A DNA stretch of 51,774 nucleotides from an uncultured Oscillospiraceae bacterium. Its GTDB lineage: Bacteria; Bacillota; Clostridia; Oscillospirales; Oscillospiraceae. The notes under the pieces were generated by a model that worked only from the letters and a program-made list of their open reading frames with translations, was not told the DNA's origin and did not search any database. Position 1 is the stretch's first letter; each line of letters starts with the position of its first letter. Positions 6,975 through 14,410 of the stretch are shown in pieces. Both the position numbers and the translations under genes were made by a program. The stretch lies in NCBI GenBank assembly GCA_947626785.1, contig CANQTO010000016.1, positions 1 through 51,774 of the forward strand, in the 5' to 3' direction.

Positions 6975-7610
6975 ATGCCGAAAGGGTCTCCGGAACTGAA
7001 GAGCGAGCGCCGGGAGGAGATCGTCAACGCCTGCGAGAAGCTCTACCAGACCATGAGCTTCAAGGAGATCACCATCAAGGAGATCGGGAACGAGGTCAGC
7101 TTTACCCGCACCTCCATCTACAACTATTTTCAGACTAAAGAGGAGATCTTCCTGGCCCTGCTCAAGCGGGAGTATGAGCTGTGGATCGCCTCGCTGAAAA
7201 AGGCGGTGGAGCAGCGGGAGACCATGACCAAGGACGAATTTGCCGATATGCTGGCCCGCTCTCTGGAGGAGAGGGCCCAGCTGCTGAAAATTTTGTCCAT
7301 GAACCACTATGACATGGAGACCGGCAGCCGGCCGGAGCATCTGGCGGAGTTCAAGGTGGTGTTCGGGGAGGCCCTGCGCACGGTGCGCTCCGCTCTGGAC
7401 TGTGTTACTCCGCCGATGACTGATGAGGCGAAGCTGGGTTTTCTCTACAGCTTTTTCCCCTTCCTGTTTGGCATCTATCCCTATACCTACGTCACCGCCA
7501 AACAGCGGGAGGCGATGGAAAAGGCCCACCTCAACTATGTATTCATGAGCATCTATGAGCTCACCTATAATTGCGTCAAACAGCTGCTCAGATCAGAAAC
7601 GGAGGAATGA
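6975..7610 (+). CDS. TetR family transcriptional regulator
   Basis: This 211-residue protein has a TetR helix-turn-helix at about residues 10-60 (EIVNACEKLYQTMSFKEITI, then EVSFTRTSIYNYFQTKEEIF). The C-terminal ligand domain is mostly helical. The start ATG follows AGGAG by 8 bases. It is the first gene of an operon with flavodoxin, a CMD-cupin protein and an aldo/keto reductase; the flavodoxin start lies 3 bases after its stop. Two operator-like palindromes surround its own promoter, so it most likely represses the whole operon and responds to a small organic or redox-active ligand (inferred). Confidence 0.9.
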   Translation: MPKGSPELKSERREEIVNACEKLYQTMSFKEITIKEIGNEVSFTRTSIYNYFQTKEEIFLALLKREYELWIASLKKAVEQRETMTKDEFADMLARSLEERAQLLKILSMNHYDMETGSRPEHLAEFKVVFGEALRTVRSALDCVTPPMTDEAKLGFLYSFFPFLFGIYPYTYVTAKQREAMEKAHLNYVFMSIYELTYNCVKQLLRSETEE

Positions 7611-7613
7611 ACG

Positions 7614-8093
7614 ATGAGCAAGACATTGGTAGCGTATTTCAGCGCGACGGGGACAACGGCGGAGGCCGCGAAGGCCCTGGCCCAGGCGGCGGGGGCGGAG
7701 CTGTATGAGATCCGGCCGGCCGTGCCCTATGCCCCGGGCGACCTGAACTGGATGGACAAAAAGGCCCGCAGCACCCGGGAGATGCAGGACGCGTCCTGCC
7801 GCCCGGAGCTTAAGGACAAGGCGGCCCCGGTGGAGGACTGCGACACGGTGTTCCTGGGCTTTCCCATCTGGTGGTATGTGGCGCCCCGGATCATCAACAG
7901 CTTTCTGGAGAGCTATGACTTCTCCGGGAAGAAGATCGTCCTGTTTGCCACCTCCGGCGGCAGCGGCTTCGGGAGGACCGTGGCCGGGCTGAAGCCCTCC
8001 GTGGCGGCGGACGCAAAGATCGTGGAGGGCAGGCTCCTCAACGGGCGGCCGTCCGCGGCCAGCCTGAAGGCCTGGGTCGAATCTGTGCTTTGA
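7614..8093 (+). CDS. flavodoxin
   Basis: This 159-residue protein begins TLVAYFSATGTTAEAAKALA. The Ser/Thr-rich loop (SATGTT) is the phosphate-binding loop for FMN in flavodoxins. FLGFPIWWYVAPRIINSFLE and LFATSGGSGFG are the other FMN contacts and place it in the NAD(P)H-oxidoreductase-like flavodoxin_4 group. It would carry electrons or act as a small reductase in the cytoplasm. It is encoded between its presumed regulator and a CMD-cupin protein, with 16 bases to the latter. Confidence 0.88.
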   Translation: MSKTLVAYFSATGTTAEAAKALAQAAGAELYEIRPAVPYAPGDLNWMDKKARSTREMQDASCRPELKDKAAPVEDCDTVFLGFPIWWYVAPRIINSFLESYDFSGKKIVLFATSGGSGFGRTVAGLKPSVAADAKIVEGRLLNGRPSAASLKAWVESVL

Positions 8094-8109
8094 AAAGGAG
8101 AAGATAAAA

Positions 8110-8868
8110 ATGGCTGAGAAGATCGTACAGACCGCGGGGCGGAACGCGCTGGGCACGTTCGCGCCGGATTTTGCCCACTATAACGACGACGTGCTGTTCG
8201 GCGAGAACTGGAACAACAAGGACATCGACCTGAAGACCCGCTGCATCATCACCGTGGTGGCCCTGATGTCCTCGGGGATCACCGACAGCTCCCTCGTATA
8301 CCACCTCCAGAACGCCAAGGCCCACGGCGTGACGCGCGCGGAGATCGCCGCCATCGTCACCCACGTGGCCTTTTATGCCGGCTGGCCCAAGGCCTGGGCG
8401 GTATTCAACCTGGCCAAGACCGTCTGGACAGAGGAGACGGAGGCGGCGGACGCCAAGGCCGCCCACGCCGCGCAGATGGTCTTTCCCATCGGCGCGCCCA
8501 ACGACGGCTTTGCCCAGTATTTCTCCGGGCAGAGCTACCTGGCCCCGGTGTCCAAGGAGCAGGTGGGCGTTTTCAACGTGACCTTTGAGCCCGGCTGCCG
8601 GAACAACTGGCACATCCACCACGCCGGCAAGGGCGGCGGCCAGATCCTGCTCTGCGTGGCCGGCCGGGGCTACTATCAGGAGTGGGGCAAGGAGGCCGTG
8701 GAGCTGCTCCCCGGCGACTGCGTCAACATCCCCGCCGGTGTCAAGCACTGGCACGGCGCCGCGCCGGACAGCTGGTTTTCCCACCTGGCGGTGGAGGTGC
8801 CGGGGGAGAACGGCTCCAACGAGTGGCTGGAGCCGGTAGACGATACACAGTACGGCAAACTAAAATAA
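8110..8868 (+). CDS. carboxymuconolactone decarboxylase-like / cupin fusion protein
   Basis: Residues 1-120 (LGTFAPDFAHYNDDVLFGE, DLKTRCIITVVALMSSGI, GVTRAEIAAIVTHVAFYAGWPKAW) form a carboxymuconolactone decarboxylase (CMD/AhpD-like) domain. Residues 140-245 form a cupin barrel with a metal-binding motif (CRNNWHIHHAGKGGGQ, later GDCVNIPAGVKHWHGA). Both domains occur separately in many small-molecule redox or decarboxylation enzymes, and this two-domain order is common in gut anaerobes. I cannot tell a substrate. The CMD part lacks the CxxC that AhpD peroxidases use, so peroxidase activity is unlikely. Confidence 0.85.
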   Translation: MAEKIVQTAGRNALGTFAPDFAHYNDDVLFGENWNNKDIDLKTRCIITVVALMSSGITDSSLVYHLQNAKAHGVTRAEIAAIVTHVAFYAGWPKAWAVFNLAKTVWTEETEAADAKAAHAAQMVFPIGAPNDGFAQYFSGQSYLAPVSKEQVGVFNVTFEPGCRNNWHIHHAGKGGGQILLCVAGRGYYQEWGKEAVELLPGDCVNIPAGVKHWHGAAPDSWFSHLAVEVPGENGSNEWLEPVDDTQYGKLK

Positions 8869-8886
8869 AACGAAAGGAATAGAGCG

Positions 8887-10008
8887 ATGAAAAAATTAGG
8901 CTTCGGGCTGATGCGCCTGCCCCAGACAGACCCCAACGATCCGGCGGCGGTGGATGTGGAACAGGTCAAAAAGATGGTGGACCTCTTCATGGAGAAGGGC
9001 TTTACCTACTTTGACACCGCCTGGATGTACAACGGCTTCGCCAGTGAGAGCGTGGCGAAGGAGGCCCTGGTGGACCGCTATCCCCGGGACAGCTTTACCC
9101 TGACCACCAAGCTCCACGCCGGCTTCTTCGACTCCCTGGAGGACCGGGACAAGGTGTTCAACGAGCAGCTGCGGAAGACCGGCGCGGGCTACTTCGACTA
9201 CTATCTGCTGCACGGGATCGAGGCGTCCATGTACCCCAAATACGAGCAGTTCGACTGCTTCAACTGGCTGCTGGAGAAGAAAGCCCAGGGCCTGGTCCGG
9301 CACGCGGGCTTCTCCTTCCACGATACGCCGGAGCTGCTGGACGAGATCCTGACCAAGCACCCGGAGATGGAGTTCGTGCAGATCCAGCTCAACTACCTGG
9401 ACTGGGAGAGCGAATGGATCCGCTCACGGGCCTGCTACGAGATGGCCCAGAAGCACGGAAAGCCCGTCATCGTGATGGAGCCCGTGAAGGGCGGGACCCT
9501 GGCCAAGCTCCCCGAGGCCGCGGAGCAGCTCCTCAAGGCCCACGAGCCCGATATGAGCATCCCCAGCTGGGCCATCCGCTTTGCCGCCAGCCTGCCGGGG
9601 GTCATGGTGGTGCTCTCCGGCATGTCCAACGTGGCGCAGATGGAGGACAACCTGCGCACTATGGAGAACTTCCAGCCCCTGACTGAGGAAGAGCGTTCCC
9701 TCTGCTTCCAGGCGGCGGACATCATCAACGGCAAGATCGCCATCCCCTGCACCGGCTGCTCCTACTGCACGGAGGGCTGCCCCATGCACATCGCCATCCC
9801 TAAGTATTTCTCCCTCTACAACGAGGATATGCGGGAGGATCTGAAGGAGAAGGGCTGGACGATCAACATCACCAACTACCAGATGCTGCACGGCGAGTTC
9901 GGAAAGGCCTCTGACTGCATCGCCTGCGGCCAGTGTGAGAGCGTCTGTCCCCAGCATCTGCCCATCATCGAGAATCTGAAAAAGGTCGCGGCCCACTACG
10001 GAAACTGA
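8887..10008 (+). CDS. aldo/keto reductase with C-terminal 2x[4Fe-4S] ferredoxin-like region
   Basis: This 373-residue protein has an aldo/keto reductase barrel at about residues 1-280 (GFGLMRLPQ, YFDTAWMYNGFASE, YYLLHGIEA, SFHDTPELL). The C-terminal extension carries two cysteine sets: CTGCSYCTEGC (Cys288, 291, 294, 298) and CIACGQCESVC (Cys344, 347, 350, 354). These are typical for two [4Fe-4S] clusters. Such fused reductases are frequent in anaerobes and probably exchange electrons with ferredoxin or flavodoxin; the flavodoxin two genes upstream is a plausible partner. It is the last gene of the TetR-led redox operon. Confidence 0.9.
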   Translation: MKKLGFGLMRLPQTDPNDPAAVDVEQVKKMVDLFMEKGFTYFDTAWMYNGFASESVAKEALVDRYPRDSFTLTTKLHAGFFDSLEDRDKVFNEQLRKTGAGYFDYYLLHGIEASMYPKYEQFDCFNWLLEKKAQGLVRHAGFSFHDTPELLDEILTKHPEMEFVQIQLNYLDWESEWIRSRACYEMAQKHGKPVIVMEPVKGGTLAKLPEAAEQLLKAHEPDMSIPSWAIRFAASLPGVMVVLSGMSNVAQMEDNLRTMENFQPLTEEERSLCFQAADIINGKIAIPCTGCSYCTEGCPMHIAIPKYFSLYNEDMREDLKEKGWTINITNYQMLHGEFGKASDCIACGQCESVCPQHLPIIENLKKVAAHYGN

Positions 10009-10030
10009 GACTGTCTCTCCGTTTAAGCTC

Positions 10031-10849
10031 ATGGAAACGACTCAGAAAAAACTGAAACGGCTGCAGGAGAGCCTTGCGGCCCTGGGCGGCGTGGCTGTGG
10101 CTTTCTCTGGAGGGGTGGACTCCACCTTCCTTTTGAAGGTGGCCCACGATACGCTGGGGGACCGGGCTATCGCCGTGACCGCCGCCTCCCGCTCCTTCCC
10201 GGAGCGGGAGCTGAAGGCGGCCAAAGCTTTCTGCGAGGCGGAGGGCATCACGCAGATCGTCTGTAAGTTCGATGAGTTGGCCGTGGAGGGCTTTCGCCAA
10301 AACCCGCCCGACCGCTGCTATCTCTGCAAGCGGGCCCTCTTTGGAGAGCTCTTAGCCGCTGCCGGGGAGCGGGGGATAACCGCTGTGGCTGAGGGCTCCA
10401 ACACCGACGACGAGGGGGACTACCGCCCCGGAATGAGGGCTGTGCGGGAGCTGGGCGTGCTCAGCCCCCTGCGCCAGGCCGGGCTCAGCAATGCGGAGAT
10501 CCGGGAGCTGTCCCGGGACCTGGGTCTGCCCACCTGGGACAAGCCGTCCTATGCCTGCCTGGCCTCTCGCTTCGTCTATGGGGAGACCATCAGCGAGGAG
10601 AAGCTGAGCATGGTGGACAAAGCGGAGCAGCTGCTGCTGGACCTGGGCTTTCGCCAGGTGCGCGTCCGCATCCACGGCCGGATGGCCCGTATCGAGGTCC
10701 TGCCCCAGGACTTCGGGCGGCTCCTGGAGGAGGATCTGCGGAAAAGCATCTATGAGCAGCTGAGAGCCTTCGGCTTCAGCTATGTGACGCTGGATCTGCT
10801 GGGCTACCGCACCGGCAGCATGAACGAGACGCTGAAGCAGATCGAATAA
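10031..10849 (+). CDS. larE: LarE, ATP-dependent sacrificial sulfur transferase
   Basis: This 272-residue PP-loop enzyme shows AFSGGVDSTFLL (ATP pyrophosphatase loop, residues 24-35), DRCYLCKRALF, and PSYACLASRF. The cysteine in the last motif is residue 176, the same number as the sulfur-donating Cys of the Lactobacillus enzyme. In the known pathway LarE adds sulfur to a pyridinium dicarboxylate made by LarB, and LarC inserts nickel, giving the cofactor of lactate racemase LarA. None of larA, larB or larC is in this window. It starts 22 bases after the aldo/keto reductase gene and may be read through with that operon. Confidence 0.9.
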   Translation: METTQKKLKRLQESLAALGGVAVAFSGGVDSTFLLKVAHDTLGDRAIAVTAASRSFPERELKAAKAFCEAEGITQIVCKFDELAVEGFRQNPPDRCYLCKRALFGELLAAAGERGITAVAEGSNTDDEGDYRPGMRAVRELGVLSPLRQAGLSNAEIRELSRDLGLPTWDKPSYACLASRFVYGETISEEKLSMVDKAEQLLLDLGFRQVRVRIHGRMARIEVLPQDFGRLLEEDLRKSIYEQLRAFGFSYVTLDLLGYRTGSMNETLKQIE

Positions 10850-10853
10850 AGAG

Positions 10854-10893
10854 ATAGATCCGCCGCAAAACCTCGGTTTTGCGGCGGATCTAT
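10854..10893. terminator. 19-bp perfect hairpin after larE
   Basis: ATAGATCCGCCGCAAAACC (10854-10872) is exactly complementary to 10875-10893, with almost no loop. No T-run follows on the plus strand. Position and strength suggest a transcription end or mRNA-stabilising hairpin. Confidence 0.6.
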
Positions 10894-10933
10894 ATACTGT
10901 AACGTGGAGACAGCTTACAAAAAGGTGGCCTGC

Positions 10934-10962
10934 TTGCGCTTTTTTTCATAATTTGCTATACT
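10934..10962 (+). promoter_or_regulatory. promoter of the osmoprotectant transporter operon
   Basis: TTGCGC (10934-10939), 17 bases, TATACT (10957-10962), about 58 bases before the first start codon. Confidence 0.45.
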
Positions 10963-11020
10963 TACTTTAAAGAAAGCGGAAACCGGCCGTGCGGCCGTGT
11001 CGGAAGGAGGCGGAAAAGCC

Positions 11021-11659
11021 GTGATCGGGCAGATCGGGGAATATTTTCGGACCAGTCTGGACCGCTGGACCGGGATGCTGACGGCCCATGTGGCCGTCAG
11101 TCTGCTGGCTCTGGTCATAGCAGCCGCTATCGCGGTGCCTGCCGGTGTCCTCTGCGTCCGGCATGAGCGGCTGAAAAAGCCTCTCACCGGCCTCTTCGGC
11201 GCCCTGCGGGTGGTGCCCAGCCTGGCGATCTTACTGCTGATGCTGCCCGTTTTGGGCACCGGCACCGCTCCGGCGGCAGTGGCCCTGGTGCTGCTGGCCG
11301 TGCCGCCCATTTTGATGAACACGGTGGCCGGGCTGGAGAGCGTGCCGGAGTCGGTCCTGGAGACGGCGGCGGCTATGGGCATGGAGGAGGGGCAGATCTG
11401 GCGAAAGGCGCGGCTGCCTCTGGCCCTGCCGCTGGTGCTGACCGGGCTGAAGACCGCCGCGGTAGAGATCGTGGCCAGCGCCACATTGGCCGCCAAGATC
11501 GGCGCCGGGGGCCTGGGGGAGTTGATCTTCACCGGGATCGGCCTGTTCCGCACGGACCTGCTGCTCATCGGCGGCGGCTCGGTGGCCATGCTGTCCCTGC
11601 TGACGGGGCTGCTGTTTGATCTGCTGGATAAGCTGCTGCTTAGATATAAAACCGCATGA
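11021..11659 (+). CDS. osmoprotectant (glycine betaine/carnitine/choline) ABC transporter permease, OpuCB-like
   Basis: This 212-residue membrane protein has about five or six helices. The permease signature for docking to the ATPase reads TAAAMGMEEGQIWRKARLPLALP, followed by ASATLAAKIGAGGLGELIFTGI. The family is the OpuC/YehW-type permease of osmolyte importers. The start is taken as GTG 11021, 10 bases after AAGGAGG; an in-frame upstream codon at 10997 overlaps that site. It leads a four-gene operon in the order permease, binding protein, ATPase, permease, which is the usual set for a complete importer. Confidence 0.88.
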   Translation: MIGQIGEYFRTSLDRWTGMLTAHVAVSLLALVIAAAIAVPAGVLCVRHERLKKPLTGLFGALRVVPSLAILLLMLPVLGTGTAPAAVALVLLAVPPILMNTVAGLESVPESVLETAAAMGMEEGQIWRKARLPLALPLVLTGLKTAAVEIVASATLAAKIGAGGLGELIFTGIGLFRTDLLLIGGGSVAMLSLLTGLLFDLLDKLLLRYKTA

Positions 11660-11673
11660 GAGGAGAACGAAAG

Positions 11674-12561
11674 ATGAAACTGAGAAAAATCTGCGCCCTG
11701 CTGCTTTTGGCGGCTCTGGTCCTGTCCCTGGCCGCCTGCGGCGGCAAGACGGAGGGTCCTGTCGTCAAGGTGGGCTCCAAGGACTTCACCGAGAGCCTGA
11801 TCGTGGGGGAGATCTACGCCCTGGCCCTGGAGGACGCGGGCTATACCGTGGAGCGGAAGATGGACATTGCCGGCTCCCTGGTCCATGAGGCCATCACCCA
11901 GGGGGATATCGACCTGTACCCGGAGTACACCGGAACGGGGCTCATGAACATTTTGCAGATGGACATGATCACCGACCCGGACGAGGTGTACCGGGTGGTC
12001 AAGGAGGAGTACGCCAAGCAGTTTGACCTGACCTGGCTGGACGCCTCCCAGGTCAACAACACCAACGGCTTCGCCATCCGCCGGGACGTGGCGGAGGAGT
12101 ACGGCATCCGGACCATCTCCGATCTGCAGAAAAACGCGGACAAGATCCGGGTCTGCTCCCAGGGCGAATTCGAGTACCGGGAGGACGGCCTGCCGGGCCT
12201 GGAGAAGCTCTATGGGCCCTTTGACTTCCAGTCCATCAACGTCTATGACAGCGGTATCAAGTACCAGGTGCTGGAAAACGACGAGGCGGACCTCTGCTTC
12301 GGCTACTCCACCGACGCCCAGCTGGCCCAGACGGACAAATTCGCCTATCTGGAGGACGATCTGCACTTCTTCCCGCCCTACTACCTGGCCCCGGTGGTGC
12401 GCAGCGAGCTGCTGGAGGCCCACCCGGATATCGCGGACGCGCTGAACAAGGTCAGCGCCGCGCTGGATACCGAGACCGCCATCGCCCTCAACGCCCAGGT
12501 GGACCTGGACAAGCGGGAAGTGGACGAGGTGGCCCGGGAGTTCTATGACTCCATCAAGTGA
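11674..12561 (+). CDS. glycine betaine/choline-type substrate-binding lipoprotein, OpuCC-like
   Basis: A lipoprotein signal peptide ends in SLAAC with the lipidated Cys at residue 22. The mature part matches the OpuAC/ProX-like fold of osmoprotectant binding proteins: VGSKDFTESLIVGEIYALAL, GDIDLYPEYTGTGL, NNTNGFAIRRD and YLAPVVRSELL. It is 295 residues, a normal family length, and anchors to the outer face of the cell membrane. The start is ATG 11674 behind GAGGAG; the in-frame ATG at 11656 overlaps that ribosome site. The exact ligand (betaine, choline or carnitine) cannot be read off. Confidence 0.9.
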   Translation: MKLRKICALLLLAALVLSLAACGGKTEGPVVKVGSKDFTESLIVGEIYALALEDAGYTVERKMDIAGSLVHEAITQGDIDLYPEYTGTGLMNILQMDMITDPDEVYRVVKEEYAKQFDLTWLDASQVNNTNGFAIRRDVAEEYGIRTISDLQKNADKIRVCSQGEFEYREDGLPGLEKLYGPFDFQSINVYDSGIKYQVLENDEADLCFGYSTDAQLAQTDKFAYLEDDLHFFPPYYLAPVVRSELLEAHPDIADALNKVSAALDTETAIALNAQVDLDKREVDEVAREFYDSIK

Positions 12562-12567
12562 TGTGCC

Positions 12568-13332
12568 ATGAACGCCGTTACATTCCAAAACGTCTCTAAG
12601 CGCTTCAAAGGCGCCGGGCGCAGCGCGCTGGAGAATGTCAGCTTTACCGTTGAAGAGGGGGAATTCGTCACGGTCCTGGGTCCCTCCGGCTGCGGGAAGA
12701 CCACGCTGCTGAAGCTGATCAACCGGCTGTACGAGCCGGACAGCGGGCAGATCCTCCTCTTCGGGGAGGACACCCAGGGGGTAGACCTGGTGAAGGTCCG
12801 GCGGGGGATCGGCTATGTGATCCAGCAGATCGGGCTCTTTCCCCACTGGACCGTGGCCGAAAATGTGGCGACGGTCCCGAAGCTGCTGAAATGGGACAGA
12901 GACCGCATCCGCGCGCGGACCGATGAGCTGCTGCGCCTGGTGGGCCTGGAGCCGGAGGAGTACAAGAACCGCTATCCCTCCCAGCTCTCCGGCGGGCAGC
13001 AGCAGCGGGTAGGCCTGGCCCGGGCCCTGGCGGTGGACCCAAAGATCATGCTCATGGACGAGCCCTTCGGAGCGCTGGACTCCATCACCCGGGGCAAGCT
13101 CCAGCAGGAGCTGCTTGCCCTGCACCGGGAGACAGGCAAGACCTTCCTCTTCGTGACCCACGATATAGAGGAGGCCTTCCTCCTGGGCGGCCGGGTGCTG
13201 ATCCTGGACGGGGGAAAAATTGCCCAGTTCGACACGCCGGAGGCCATCATCCGCCGCCCGGCGGAGGGCTTTGTCCGCTCCCTGGTGGAGTCGGCCAGGG
13301 AGAAGGGGCGGTTCTGGGAGGCATACCTGTGA
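12568..13332 (+). CDS. osmoprotectant ABC transporter ATP-binding protein, OpuCA-like without CBS domains
   Basis: This 254-residue ATPase has a Walker A (GPSGCGKTT), Q-loop (VIQQIGLFPHWT), ABC signature (LSGGQQQR), Walker B (IMLMDEP) and switch His (FVTHDIEEA). It energises the two permeases encoded on either side. OpuCA proteins usually run to about 380 residues with two C-terminal CBS domains that sense ionic strength; here the protein ends soon after the ATPase core, so that sensor is absent. It overlaps the next permease gene by 4 bases. Confidence 0.92.
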   Translation: MNAVTFQNVSKRFKGAGRSALENVSFTVEEGEFVTVLGPSGCGKTTLLKLINRLYEPDSGQILLFGEDTQGVDLVKVRRGIGYVIQQIGLFPHWTVAENVATVPKLLKWDRDRIRARTDELLRLVGLEPEEYKNRYPSQLSGGQQQRVGLARALAVDPKIMLMDEPFGALDSITRGKLQQELLALHRETGKTFLFVTHDIEEAFLLGGRVLILDGGKIAQFDTPEAIIRRPAEGFVRSLVESAREKGRFWEAYL

Positions 13333-13940
13333 TCGATTATCTTGTGCGATACTACGACCGGCTGCTGGCGGCCCTTTTGGAGCATCTGGAGATCGTGCTG
13401 CTGGCCATGCTGTTTTCGGTCGTTCTGGCGGCGCTGCTCACGCTGCTGTGCCAGTTCTCTGAGCGCCTATCCAAGCTCCTGGTACATCTGCTGTCGGTGG
13501 TGTATTCGGTGCCCAGCCTGGCGATGCTGGCCCTGATGATCCCCCTCACCGGCCTGGGGACAGTCACGGCGGTGATCGTGCTGGTGATCTACAACCAGTA
13601 CCTGTTGCTGCGCAATATCCTGGCGGGACTGGACGGAGTGGACCGGGGCGTGACGGAGGCTGCTATGGGCATGGGGATGACCCGGCTGCAGCTGCTGTGG
13701 CAGATCAAGCTGCCTCTTGCCAAAAAGGCGGTGGTGGCCGGGCTGCGGATCGCCCTGGTGTCCACCGTCAGCATCGCCACCATCGCCGCCTCCATCAACG
13801 CCGGGGGCCTGGGCGCCATCCTCTTTGACGGGCTCAGGACGATGAACACCGCCAAGATCCTCTGGGGCAGCCTGCTGTCCGCGGCGCTGGCTCTGGGGGC
13901 GGACCGGCTGCTGGCTCTGGCGGAGAGAAAGAGCGCATGA
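13329..13940 (+). CDS. osmoprotectant ABC transporter permease, OpuCD-like
   Basis: This 203-residue membrane protein has about six helices. The ATPase-docking loop reads TEAAMGMGMTRLQLLWQIKLPLAKK, followed by TIAASINAGGLGAILFDGL. It is the second permease of the transporter. Its ATG overlaps the end of the ATPase gene and its stop overlaps the start of the sirtuin remnant (ATGA), so that remnant is translationally coupled to the transporter operon. Confidence 0.88.
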   Translation: MIDYLVRYYDRLLAALLEHLEIVLLAMLFSVVLAALLTLLCQFSERLSKLLVHLLSVVYSVPSLAMLALMIPLTGLGTVTAVIVLVIYNQYLLLRNILAGLDGVDRGVTEAAMGMGMTRLQLLWQIKLPLAKKAVVAGLRIALVSTVSIATIAASINAGGLGAILFDGLRTMNTAKILWGSLLSAALALGADRLLALAERKSA

Positions 13941-14410
13941 ACTTTCGGAAAAAGGACGAAAAAATGGATTTCGAGCATTTTCTCTGGGGCGGCTGGTCCC
14001 GGAGCTATACCGTTCCGGCGGAGCCCTATAGGGAGCTGATCGATAGGGCCTCCCGGCTGCTGGACCGGGCGGACTTCGTGCTGCTTGGGGCCGGGGCGGG
14101 CATGAGCACCGCCGCCGGGGCCCAGTACGGCGGCAGGTTCTTTGAAGAGCGCTTCGGCGAGTTTCAGAAGATCTACGGCAAGGGGCCGGAGATGCGGGAC
14201 ATGTACAGCGCGGGCTTCTACCCCTTCCCGGACCAGGAGAGCTTCTGGGGGCTCTGGTGCCGCCTGGCCCTCACGGCGGGGGCGGACCTGGATGTGACGG
14301 CGCTGCACTGGCAGCTCTTAGAGGCGCCGACATGGCGCAGAGCATTTCGGGTATCGCGAAAAAAATCGGAGGCTGAACCTCCGATTTTTTATGACAGCAA
14401 CTTTTCGTAG
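13937..14410 (+). pseudogene. truncated class-M sirtuin (SirTM, Sir2-family)
   Basis: Residues 1-125 match the start of macrodomain-linked sirtuins: YRELIDRASRLLDRADFVLL, then GAGAGMSTAAGAQYGG (NAD-binding loop), FFEERFGEFQKIYG and MYSAGFYPFPD. Full family members are about 300 residues and act as protein ADP-ribosyltransferases or deacylases. Here homology ends near LHWQLLEA. The remaining 30 residues run through a terminator and into the 3' end of the convergent macrodomain gene. The rest of the Rossmann fold, including the catalytic part, is gone. A different frame just after the break reads DMAQSISGIAKKIGG and stops before the terminator, which may be the old C-terminus after an internal deletion. 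Enzyme activity is not expected. Confidence 0.8.
14360..14390. terminator. bidirectional terminator
   Basis: AAAAAATCGGAGG (14360-14372) pairs with CCTCCGATTTTTT (14378-14390) around the loop CTGAA. It separates the convergent sirtuin remnant and macrodomain gene. Confidence 0.85.

Noticed and set aside
10915-13161. 748-codon open frame on the minus strand
   Set aside because: It lies opposite the osmoprotectant transporter genes, which have clear family motifs. GC-rich codon bias keeps the reverse frame free of stops; the translation has no recognisable motif and is low-complexity.
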